A stretch of 64,000 bases of DNA from Trametes villosa (taxonomy: Eukaryota; Basidiomycota; Agaricomycetes; Polyporales; Polyporaceae): the NCBI GenBank assembly GCA_002964805.2, contig PUDQ02000094.1, forward strand, positions 42,340-106,339, read 5' to 3'. The position numbers were made by a program, and so were the translations under genes. Positions 29,929 to 39,383 of this stretch are shown piece by piece. A model generated the notes under the pieces. The model did not search any database, was not told the origin of the DNA, and saw only the letters and a list, made by a program, of their open reading frames with translations. Position 1 is the first letter of the stretch. The number at the start of each line of letters is the position of its first letter.

Positions 29929-30530
29929 GCTCGGAGGTCGAGCGCGCGTATTCGTTGAGGCCGCTCAGCCCGGATGCAGACGAGGTGGAGGTGCGACTTC
30001 ACGCCGCGCGCGTGGAGCACTCGACCACCGTCCGGCGGCGAGAGGATACTCCGGAGACTATCCAACCGCAGCGCGACCGGTCTGCCAGCCCTACGCTCAC
30101 CGCGCTGGTGAATATCAATGGGCTGGTAGCATACGCGCTGTTCGACTCCGGCAGCACCACGGACTCTATATCGCCAGAGTTCGCCTACGTGGCGAAAGCG
30201 AAGAAGATCGTCCTCAGTGACCAGGTCACCCTTCAACTTGGATGCGCCGGCAGCCGCTCGAAAATCAGTTACGGCGCCCGGGTCCCCGTGGACATCTGCG
30301 GCATCCGAGAAGAGCGGTACTTCAACGTAGTCAACCTAGATCGGTACGACTGCATCATTGGTACCCCATTCTTGAACGTGCATGGCGCGGTGCTGGATTT
30401 CCGGCGCCACTGTATCCGTGTGGGCGATACTGAGTACCTGTCGTTCTCCTACGAGGAGGACAAGGCGTATCACTCGAAGCGGGCACAGGATCCGCCGGTG
30501 CGGCGGAGTGGGGTCCCGGGCAGGAGTTGA
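29860..30530 (+). CDS. Element B protease segment
   Basis: Retropepsin-like domain with active site ALFDSGSTTDSISPEFAYVA, followed by LQLGCAGSRSKISYGARVPV and YDCIIGTPFLNVHGAVLDF. It ends at a TGA (30528-30530). The RT ORF follows in the same frame with no other stop, so the TGA may be read through or may be a CGA-to-TGA transition. Confidence 0.75.
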
Positions 30531-31658
30531 CTTGAAGATCGGTGGTCCACGACGGCGGCCCCGCCAACGTCAGTTCGGGAGGTTGACGACGTGGACGGTG
30601 GCAGTGTGGCGCGGGTACCCCAGTCCCGGCAGTTGCCGGGAAATTTGCCCTACATTGTGGAAGAGATAGCGCAATCCAAGGCAGAGAAGGTTGACGCGGA
30701 GCCGGTAGCGACAGAAGAACGTATGCCGGAAGTACCGGTGACCTCGGAACCGGAGATGCGATACCAGTTTCTGGGAGAACCGGCAGAAGGGGGGGACACC
30801 GCCGAAGAAGACGTACTGGAGACCGCAGACGCTGCGGAGAGTAGAGGAGTTGGGCGACCGCCGCGAACGGCGACGTTGATCTACCCTCCGGACAGTGAGG
30901 AACCCAGACGTTATCGCCACAAATGGCGACCAGATCCCCGTAATCCAAGTAGTATGCCAGAGATTGCAGACCGCGAACGGGTCAGCTTGCACTCATCACG
31001 CGTTCAGCGCGACCGATATGGGCAAGAAGACCGCTATGGGATGAACGACATCATTTACGATGAGGTCATTAGCTATCTTCGGGAAGCCCCCGAGTATGAA
31101 CAGCTAAAACCGCCCGAGGTGATTCCGGCCCTACGCGAGAAATGGTTCGCGGCTTGCGAGGACCTGCTTGGTCCTATACCCCTACAACTCCCTCCCATGA
31201 GAGAGATCAACCATCGCATCCCGATCATTGACGACACGAAGCGCTACAACTATCACCACCCTCGCTGTCCGGACGCGGCCAGACCAGAACTACTGGAGAA
31301 ATGGAACCGCTACGTGAAAGCGGGGTGGTGGGAGATGAAGCCGGTACCGCAGGCGGCCCCGTTACTATGTGTGCTCAAGAAAAACGGGAAGCTCCGGACA
31401 GTCATCGACGCTCGACAACGGAACGACAACACCCACAAGGATGTCACACCATTCCCGGACCAGGATAACATCCGTATAGATGTCGCGCGCGCGATTCCGC
31501 TCGAAGATTGACATGTCGGATGCTTATGAGCAGATCCGCATAGAAGTCGAAGACATCGCCAAAACGGCGTTCTCCACTATATTCGGAACGGCCGTATCCC
31601 ATGTGATGCAGCAAGGCGATTGCAACGCTCCCGGGACGTTCCAGCGGCTGATGACGTG
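30531..31658 (+). CDS. Element B reverse transcriptase, 5' part (frameshifted, split by Copia E)
   Basis: The frame reads LPGNLPYIVEEIAQSKAEK, REINHRIPIIDDTKRYNYHH, VKAGWWEMKPVPQAAPLLC and LRTVIDARQRNDNTHKDVTP. At TCGCGCGCGCGATT (31483-31496) it runs out (AIPLED-stop), while RFRSKIDMSDAYEQIRI continues in another frame; one CG dinucleotide fewer than expected explains this. The RT then runs to the E insertion at 31658 (NAPGTFQRLMT) and resumes at 36293. Confidence 0.8.
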
Positions 31659-31878
31659 TGTTGGAGATAACGGCCTTTGACTGATTACGGACTTTGTAGT
31701 TACTATCGGACTTTGATTCTCTTTACTTACCTTTACTTACTTGGTCTCTTTCTGGCGTACTATACTCGTTGTTATCTCCCTTACTATAGTTCTTAGTTCA
31801 CACTCTAGTATATTAGTTCCGTGCTCGTACTCCAATACATTATCTATCTACTCGCCCACTCTTGCGTGAACTCCAACA
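31659..31878 (+). repeat. Element E 5' LTR
   Basis: 220 bp with ACTTTACTTACC-type T/C-rich repeats in its first half (near 31720-31740). Identical by eye to the copy at 36068-36287. Confidence 0.93.
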
Positions 31879-31892
31879 GGTTATGAGCCCTG
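31879..31892 (+). promoter_or_regulatory. Element E primer-binding site for half initiator tRNA
   Basis: GGTTATGAGCCCTG directly follows the LTR. Its complement CAGGGCTCATAACC is the anticodon arm of eukaryotic initiator tRNA-Met (CAU anticodon). Priming from the internally cleaved half of this tRNA is the known mechanism of Drosophila copia. Confidence 0.8.
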
Positions 31893-31976
31893 AGTTGCTC
31901 TAACCAGGGACCAGGACTTACTCGCGATCAAATCTCTGCTTATCTCTTTAAACTCTGCTTATCTTGTCACCTCGCA

Positions 31977-34900
31977 ATGACGTCAGACCTGATCACTCGA
32001 GCCAAAGTTTCGCCGTTGGACACGGCGGAGGACTGGACGACTTGGGAGACGCAAATGGAGGATCTCCTTTGGGAGGCGAAGCTATGGCCGTACGTATCCG
32101 GCAAGAAGAAGCGCCCCGAGCCCAAGGAGAAGGAGACGGTGACGACGGCAATGCAGGCGGAGATGGATACCTGGGATGAGAAGGATCGGACGGCGCTTAG
32201 CGCGATAAGATTACGGGTCAGTAAACGCGTCATTAAGCTGATCCGTAACGTTCGCACCAGCCGCGACGCCTGGGAGAAGTTGCGGAAGAACTTCGAGACG
32301 AAGGGACTCGGCAAAATCATCGAGATCAGGCGCAAGCTCGCGGCGGCGCGGTATTCGGACGGGGAGGACTTGGACGAGTGGCTGCAGCAAATGATCGAGT
32401 GGAAGGAGGACCTCGCCTGTCTCGGACGGGAGGTGCCTGATGACGAGTTCTCGATCATGTTGTTGGCGGCACTCCCCGAGTCCTGGCAGGCCTTTGCCGC
32501 CTCGTTCCGAGATGACGAGATCGGCGATGCCGATAAGGTACAGGGTCGGATTCGAGAGCACGCGAGACGGCTGCAGACGGCGGACACCGCGCTGGTGGCG
32601 AAACAGAGGCGTCCGGGGACGGGACCTTTGTGCTACAAGTGCGGCAAGCCGGGCCTAAAGCGCGACTGCCCGAATCACGACAGGAAGCCGGCGGGAGGAG
32701 GACAGAAGGGCGGAGGCGACAGGAGGGAGCGGAAAGACGATCGGAAGGGGAAGGGCGCGAGGGCGATGGTGGCGGAGGAATCGGAGGACGAGTCCGATTA
32801 CTCGTGTGCCGCGATCGACGCGCAGGTCCCAGGTGAGATCGCGCTCCCGACGGTGGCTGATAGTAGCGCGTGGATCGCGGACTCAGGCACGACGTCGCAC
32901 GTCGCGCGCGAACGGCGCGCGTTCATCGAGTACGAAAGCACACCCGGACGAACTCTCCACGGCGCCGGCATGACCCCTATACTCGGACGCGGATCTATTC
33001 GAATGTGTTTCGTACATGGGGGGAAACCGACTACGCTTACGCTACGGAATGTCCTGCACGCCCCAGGCGTGCCGTACAACCTGCTGTCGATCGGGCGGGT
33101 GGAGGCGGCGGGGCACAAGGTCGAGATGGACGGCGGCGAGCTTCGACTCCGGAACGAGAAGGGCCGGGTATACGGGTCGGGGCGCCGGATCGGGAACTTC
33201 CTTTATCAGATCGAGGGGGAGATCGAGGCACCGGCGCCCGATCAGGCGTTTGCTGCGGCGGTGAGTCGACCTAAACGCAAGAAAACCCTCAATGAATGGC
33301 ATCGTATTTTAGGCCATCCGGGCATGAAAGCCGTGGTCGCGATGTGGAAGAAGGGGCTTGCGGAGGGAATGGAGGTCGACGAGTCGGAGCCGCCGATGGA
33401 GCAGTGCGAAGCGTGCGTGCGGGGAAAGCAGACGGTGGCGCCGCATCCGAAGAAATCGGGCACCACGATCGAGGCGATCAACGATCTCGTGGTAATGGAC
33501 ACGTGGGGGGACGCGCCGACGCAGGGCCTACGCGGTGAGCGCTATTTCTGGGCATTCACGGACGGGCATGCGAGGCACACGGAGGTCGCGTTTGGAAAGC
33601 ACAAGTCAGAAGCTTTCACGCATTTCAAGAGGTACAAGGCGACGGTCGAAAATAAGTTCGGGCGCAAGATCAAGAAAGTCAGATTCGACAACGGAGGTGA
33701 ATTTCTATCTACGGAATTCACTAATTATCTTCGCGACGAAGGAATCGAGATCGACACGACCGCGCGCGACTCGTCCGCCCAGAACGGAGTAGCCGAACGC
33801 GTGCACAGGACGCTGCTCGATCGCGCGCGCGCAGCGCGGATCGAGGCAGGGTTGCCGAAATGCCTGTGGCCGCAAGCGGTGGCGTACATGACGTACCTCA
33901 AGAATCGACTCCCCACGAGGGCCCTGAAGGATGCGACACCGGAGGAAGTCTGGACCGGCAAGAAGCCGGATGTGGCGGACCTGCAGGAATGGGGCTGTAA
34001 GTGCTGGGTGCTAACGCCGAGCGAGAAGCGCTCGAAGCTAGACCCCCGATTGGAATCGATGTATTTCGTCGGGGTAGCGCCGGGGAGCAAAGCCTGGCTG
34101 TTTTATGATCCGAAGGCGCGTCGAGTCGGCAAGTCACGCAATATCGTCTTCGCGGTACCCAAGAAGTCTATTCAAGAGAACGAAGACGACGACTACGACT
34201 ACGTGACGTTCCAAGCGCCGCTCGAGGGGGAGAATGGGGGAGAAACGGTCGAGCGGGCAGGAACGGATGACGCGGGGGGTCAGGCACCAGCACAGCCGCC
34301 AGTCCAAGCAGAGGAAGCGCCGAAGGTGCAGGAAGCCACCGGCCCGGTGGCGGGAGGTCGGCAACTGCGCGCGACGAAGCGCATCGATTACAAACGGTAC
34401 GGCGAGACCGGGGAGCAGGTTCCTATTGACGAGGCGCACATTGCGTGCGTGCTAACACTCGTAGGGACCGAGTCCGCAAACGAGCCGCGCAACTTGCGCG
34501 AGGCGCAGGAGCAGCCGGAGTGGCCGGAGTGGAGCCGCGCGATGGACGAAGAAATCGCACAGCTCCGGCAACTCAACACGTTCCGGCTGGCCGATCTGCC
34601 GCCCGGCCAATCTCCGATCGGGTGCAGGTGGGTATATCGCCTCAAGCGCGACTCGGACGGGCGGATCGTGCGCTACAAGGCGCGATTAGTCGCACAAGGA
34701 TTCAGCCAGGTTCCTGGGCTGGATTACTTCGAGACTTTCGCTCCTGTAGTACGCATGGACTCCCTGCGCGCGCTGCTGGCCATCGCGGCCGAGCGCGGGA
34801 TGGAGTTGCGGCAATTCGACGTCGTCGGCGCTTATCTCAATGCGGATCTCGACGAGGAGATCTACATGCGCCAGCCACCAGGCTATGACGACGGATCGGG

Positions 34901-36089
34901 CAGAGTCTTTCGGTTACAGAAAGCACTCTACGGGCTCAAACAAGGCGGCCGCAAGTGGAATCAGCACCTCAATCGCGTCATGGTCGACGAGCTGCATTTC
35001 ACGCGGTTAGATTCCGAAGCGTGCATGTATGTCAAGACATGCAAGCGCGGATTGATCCTGGTCGGCGTTCACGTCGATGACATGATCTCCGCAGCTGACG
35101 CTCCGGAATTGGTAGCCGAGCTCGAGGCCGGTCTGCGCAAGCACTTCAAGATCACAGATCTGGGGACGCCTCGGCTGCTCCTCGGACTTGAAGTCTTACG
35201 CGACCACAGCTCGATCACGGTACGCCAGACTCAATTCATCCTGTCTGCGCTGAAGCGTTATGGGATGGAGAATTGCGCGCCGGTGAGCACGCCAATGGAC
35301 CCGAACGTCCGGCTGCTCAAGGAACCCGAGGACGCGGACCTTTCCGAGATGAAGGAGGTGCCATATCAGGCAGCGATAGGCACGCTGATGTACGCGGCGC
35401 TAGGCACACGCCCGGACATCAGCTACGCCGTGCAAGCGCTCTCACAATTCAGCTCGCGCCCAGGACCCAGCCATTGGACGGCAGTCAAGCGTGTCTTCAG
35501 GTATCTGAAGGGCTCGCTAGATTACGGGATCACCTACGGGCGCAAGGGGGAGCCACGCGCGCGCGCGTACTACGACAACTTCAGACTCGAGGGGTACACG
35601 GACGCTGATTGGGGAGCTAATCCGGTCGATCGCCGATTGATCTCGGGCTATGCGTTCCTGATCGGAAGTGGCGTCATAGCGTGGAGCTCGAAGAAGCAGG
35701 CGGTCGTCGCTCTGTCCTCAACCGAGGCTGAGTATATGGCGATCTCGTACGCAGCCAGACACGCTATCTGGATGCGGACGCTGCTAGCCGAGCTCACCTT
35801 CGTCCAGGAACAGGCCACCAAGCTACACGCCGATAATCAGTCGGCTATTGCGCTGTCGAAGGACAACGTGCATCATGCACGCAGCAAGCACATCGATATC
35901 CGGCACCACTTTATTCGTGAGTGCATCGAGTCGGATACGATCACGCTGTCCTACGTCCCGACGGACGACAACGTAGCGGACCTGTTCACGAAGGCCTTGG
36001 CACGCGAACGGTTCCATATGTTACGGCGGCAACTCGGCATCTTATCAGACGCGGAGTTGAGGGGGAGTGTTGGAGATAACGGCCTTTGA
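31977..36089 (+). CDS. Element E Copia gag-pol polyprotein, 1370 aa
   Basis: Single ORF beginning 98 nt after the LTR. Order: gag with MTSDLITRAKVSPLDTAEDW (1-200), knuckle CYKCGKPGLKRDC (~220), protease ADSGTTSHVA (~303), GAG-pre-integrase HRILGHPG (~441), integrase core Asp in VMDTWGD (~505), Asp in RFDNGGEF (~568), Glu in NGVAERVHR (~606), RT from EWSRAMDEEIAQL with active site VGVHVDDMISA (~1030), and RNase H (YTDADWGANP ~1208, SSTEAEYMA ~1247, DNQSAIALSKD). All catalytic residues are present. The knuckle lacks the expected His: eight rather than nine residues separate its second and third Cys. The ORF reaches 22 nt into the 3' LTR. Likely competent for transposition, subject to the knuckle. 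Confidence 0.93.
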   Translation: MTSDLITRAKVSPLDTAEDWTTWETQMEDLLWEAKLWPYVSGKKKRPEPKEKETVTTAMQAEMDTWDEKDRTALSAIRLRVSKRVIKLIRNVRTSRDAWEKLRKNFETKGLGKIIEIRRKLAAARYSDGEDLDEWLQQMIEWKEDLACLGREVPDDEFSIMLLAALPESWQAFAASFRDDEIGDADKVQGRIREHARRLQTADTALVAKQRRPGTGPLCYKCGKPGLKRDCPNHDRKPAGGGQKGGGDRRERKDDRKGKGARAMVAEESEDESDYSCAAIDAQVPGEIALPTVADSSAWIADSGTTSHVARERRAFIEYESTPGRTLHGAGMTPILGRGSIRMCFVHGGKPTTLTLRNVLHAPGVPYNLLSIGRVEAAGHKVEMDGGELRLRNEKGRVYGSGRRIGNFLYQIEGEIEAPAPDQAFAAAVSRPKRKKTLNEWHRILGHPGMKAVVAMWKKGLAEGMEVDESEPPMEQCEACVRGKQTVAPHPKKSGTTIEAINDLVVMDTWGDAPTQGLRGERYFWAFTDGHARHTEVAFGKHKSEAFTHFKRYKATVENKFGRKIKKVRFDNGGEFLSTEFTNYLRDEGIEIDTTARDSSAQNGVAERVHRTLLDRARAARIEAGLPKCLWPQAVAYMTYLKNRLPTRALKDATPEEVWTGKKPDVADLQEWGCKCWVLTPSEKRSKLDPRLESMYFVGVAPGSKAWLFYDPKARRVGKSRNIVFAVPKKSIQENEDDDYDYVTFQAPLEGENGGETVERAGTDDAGGQAPAQPPVQAEEAPKVQEATGPVAGGRQLRATKRIDYKRYGETGEQVPIDEAHIACVLTLVGTESANEPRNLREAQEQPEWPEWSRAMDEEIAQLRQLNTFRLADLPPGQSPIGCRWVYRLKRDSDGRIVRYKARLVAQGFSQVPGLDYFETFAPVVRMDSLRALLAIAAERGMELRQFDVVGAYLNADLDEEIYMRQPPGYDDGSGRVFRLQKALYGLKQGGRKWNQHLNRVMVDELHFTRLDSEACMYVKTCKRGLILVGVHVDDMISAADAPELVAELEAGLRKHFKITDLGTPRLLLGLEVLRDHSSITVRQTQFILSALKRYGMENCAPVSTPMDPNVRLLKEPEDADLSEMKEVPYQAAIGTLMYAALGTRPDISYAVQALSQFSSRPGPSHWTAVKRVFRYLKGSLDYGITYGRKGEPRARAYYDNFRLEGYTDADWGANPVDRRLISGYAFLIGSGVIAWSSKKQAVVALSSTEAEYMAISYAARHAIWMRTLLAELTFVQEQATKLHADNQSAIALSKDNVHHARSKHIDIRHHFIRECIESDTITLSYVPTDDNVADLFTKALARERFHMLRRQLGILSDAELRGSVGDNGL

Positions 36090-36287
36090 CTGATTACGGA
36101 CTTTGTAGTTACTATCGGACTTTGATTCTCTTTACTTACCTTTACTTACTTGGTCTCTTTCTGGCGTACTATACTCGTTGTTATCTCCCTTACTATAGTT
36201 CTTAGTTCACACTCTAGTATATTAGTTCCGTGCTCGTACTCCAATACATTATCTATCTACTCGCCCACTCTTGCGTGAACTCCAACA
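36068..36287 (+). repeat. Element E 3' LTR
   Basis: 220 bp, preceded by the purine tract GAGGGGGAG and followed by the target duplication ACGTG. It carries the last codons of the gag-pol ORF. Confidence 0.93.
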
Positions 36288-36292
36288 ACGTG

Positions 36293-38957
36293 GATCTTCC
36301 GGGAATACATAGGAGTATTCGTCCACGTATACCTTGACGATATATTCGTGTTCTCCCGGACCATTGCCGAGCATGAGTTACACCTGAAATTGGTGTTCGA
36401 CCGATTGCGCGAGCAACGACTCTACTTGAGTCGCGCGAAGCTTGATCTATACTCCGAACGGATGGACTGCTTGGGACATATCATCGACGACCGCGGACTC
36501 CACGCCGACCTGGACAAGATGGCCACCATTCGCGACTGGAGACCACCGAGGTCTCAAGTGGAAGTGCAACGCTTTCTTGGCCTGGTTCAGTACCTGGCCC
36601 ACTTCCTTCCCGACGTATCCGCATATACGTCCCCGCTCGAGACTATATGCCGGAACGGGGTTCCCTTTCACTGGAGACCCCTGCACCAGACGTGTATGGA
36701 TCGGATCAAGGCTCTCGCGTGTCGGGCACCCGTGCTAAAGCCTATTGACCCCGAGTTAGATGAACCCATATGGGTGATTACAGACGGGTCGATGGTGGGA
36801 GTCGGGGCCGTATACGGTCAGGGGCCACACTGGAAGACGTGCCGACCAGCCGGCTTTATGTCCAAGAAGTTCACCTCGGCCCAGCGATCATACAGGACGT
36901 ATGAACATGAGGCGCTGGGGATTATCGAGGCGTTGATGAAGTGGGAGGACCGCCTCTTGGGGCGGAAGATTCGAGTGGCTACCGACCATGAAGCTCTTGT
37001 GCGCATGCGGGAGGCCATCCGCGACACCAAGTCGAGCCGGCTCATCCGATGGGATGAATACCTATCCCGATTCGATTTCGAGATTGAGCATGTCGAGGGC
37101 AAGGAGAACAAGGTAGCCGACTGCTTGTCGCGCTATTATGAGAACGATGCGCCCAACGAGATCCATCCACCTCAGGTATACGTGAATGCCGATCTGCGCC
37201 TCGACCCCCTCATGGACGAGCTCCCCAACGTCCGACGTCAAGAAATCGAGGCCGAATTGGCCTTAATGGCACTCCGGGAGGTCGAGGAAGATCGTGTGCG
37301 GGAGGCGGAGGAAATGACCCCGCCCGAACCAGAAGTACCGGTTCCCTCTCCCCTCGCGAGGGGCATTACGGTTCAGGACGCTCTCCAGAGCGGACCTCCG
37401 TTGGATACGCGTCTGGGGGAGGTACCTAACTTCTTAGATGCGGTGCGGGCGGCGTACAAGGACGATCGAGTATTCGGGAAGGTGCTCGCGGATGTCGCGG
37501 CCTATCCCTCGTTCACGCTCCACGACGGATTGCTGTACGTCCGAACGCGACTGGGGTTCAACGCGCTCTGCGTACCAGCCGGCCGGCTAGGCAAGCGAGC
37601 CCTGACCGGCATAGTCATCGACCAGTCCCACGAGTTGCTGGGGCATTTCGGCGCTCAGAAAACATCTGAGTACGCGAGGCGGTGGTTCTGGTGGCCGAGG
37701 ATGGGTAAGGACATCGAGAAATTCTGCATGTCCTGCGGAACTTGCCAGACGACGAAGACGTCGAACGCCCCCCCGGTTGGGTTGCTGCACACCATGCCTA
37801 TTCCGCTATACCCATGGCAGTCGATGGGATTGGACTTCGTCGGACCATTTCCGGATGCGAATGGATTCAACTACCTCCTGGTAGTCATTTGCCGCCTGAC
37901 CAGTATGGTCCACCTCGTCCCGTGCCGAGTTACAGACTCAGCGGCAGTCATAGCGACTTATTACATCCGCGACATAGTACGCCTACATGGCGTCCCCGAG
38001 TCTATAGTATCGGACCGCGACTCCAAGTTCACGTCCGCCTTCTGGCGGGAGGTCCACGCTATTCTGGGCACGAAACTCTTGATATCCACCGCTTTCCACC
38101 CGCAGACGGACGGAGCTACCGAGCGGGCTATTCGGAACGTGGCACAGGTACTGCGTGCCATGGTATCGTCGGACCAGAGGGACTGGGTGGAGAAGATACC
38201 CATGGTGGAGTTCGCGATCAATGCGAGCGTGAGTGCCACGACGGGGTTCTCGCCGTTCGAATTGAACTACGGCTACTTGCCGAGGATGACGTCGCTGGAT
38301 CTACCGTCGAAGTCGTTCCCAGGCGTGCGGGTGTTCGCCGAACGGGCGAGGATGAACCTGGAGCACGCTCACAACGCGATCATTCAGGCAAGGGTGAACC
38401 AAACGCATTTTGCCAACCGACATAGATCAGGGGAACCTCGTCCGTACGAGGTGGGGTCCCTAGTGTATTTGTCGACCAAGAATCTTTCTCTCCCGAAGGG
38501 GCGGGCGCGGAAGCTGGCCCCGAAGTTCATCGGGCCCTTCAAGGTTACAGCTTCGCACCCAGAGACCTCCAGCTACACGCTGGCGTTACCCGACGAACTG
38601 GTGCGGAGGCGGGTACACCCGACGTTCCACAGCTCTCTGCTCCGCCCACATGAGGCGAATGACGACGCGCTCTTCCCGGGCCGCGAGCCACGGAAATTCT
38701 ACGACTTCGGAGCCCCCGATGATGGGGAATGGATGGTCGAGGAAATCGTGGGGCACCGCTGGAAGGGCAAGGCGATCGAATTTCTCGTGCACTGGACGCT
38801 CGGCGACCACACCTGGGAACCGTTGGGGCACTGCGAAGAACTCCAGGCGTTGGATGAGTACCTTGCGCTCATGGGTGTGGATGACTGGCACCGGCTGCCT
38901 CGCCGGATCCCGCCTGCGGGAAGTGGAACTGGCCGGGTGACGCGCAGCAAGGCCTAG
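36293..38957 (+). CDS. Element B pol, 3' part: RT end, RNase H, integrase, chromodomain
   Basis: It resumes after Copia E with WIFREYIGVFVHVYLDDIFVF (YxDD intact), then LGHIIDDRGLHADLDKM, RNase H (WVITDGSMVGVGAVYGQG), integrase finger (HELLGHFGAQKTSEYARRWF, CMSCGTC), DDE residues in LDFVGPFPDANG, VSDRDSKFTSAFW and QTDGATERAIRNV, and chromodomain VEEIVGHRWKGKAIEFLVHW with GDHTWEPLGHC. No stop from 36293 to 38957. Compared with A the RNase H first Asp is in TDGS rather than CDAS. Confidence 0.9.
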
Positions 38958-39383
38958 GACCTGCGAAAGGCGGCGCACAGTACGCGCATGCGCGTAGGAG
39001 CTTGGCATAGCGCACCGCATGCGCGTGGTACCGACAGACGTGACGCATAGGTTGCGCCGGGGCCCCGCTAGTCCATAGGAGGATGGTGGGCTGGGGGCGC
39101 ACCATAGTGCGCCCGAACTTTGCGAGGCCGGGGTTGTATTGTAGCGCGTGCTTGCAAGGGACGCACCATGGTGCACCGAGGTTGAGGATGAACGTTGAGC
39201 ACGACGAGTGTAGGCGCCGTGCATCGCCACTTGCGACAGGCGCCCGATCCCGGGCTACCGGCGGTGGCGATGCCGTGAGAACATCTTAGTCAGAACTGTA
39301 CAGTTCTGTCTTTTGGCAACCGTACGCGCAGAGCGGTGGGACTTTGCTTCCCATTTCGCCTGCAAGTTCACGGCCATCCCCGG

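Larger units (their letters stand above)
31659..36287 (+). mobile_element. Element E: intact-looking Ty1/Copia inside element B
   Basis: LTRs of 220 bp at 31659-31878 and 36068-36287, identical as read, termini TGTTGG...CAACA. Target duplication ACGTG at 31654-31658 and 36288-36292. A primer site complementary to initiator tRNA follows the 5' LTR; a purine tract (36059-36067) precedes the 3' LTR. One uninterrupted gag-pol ORF. This is probably the youngest insertion of the nest together with B. Confidence 0.95.
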
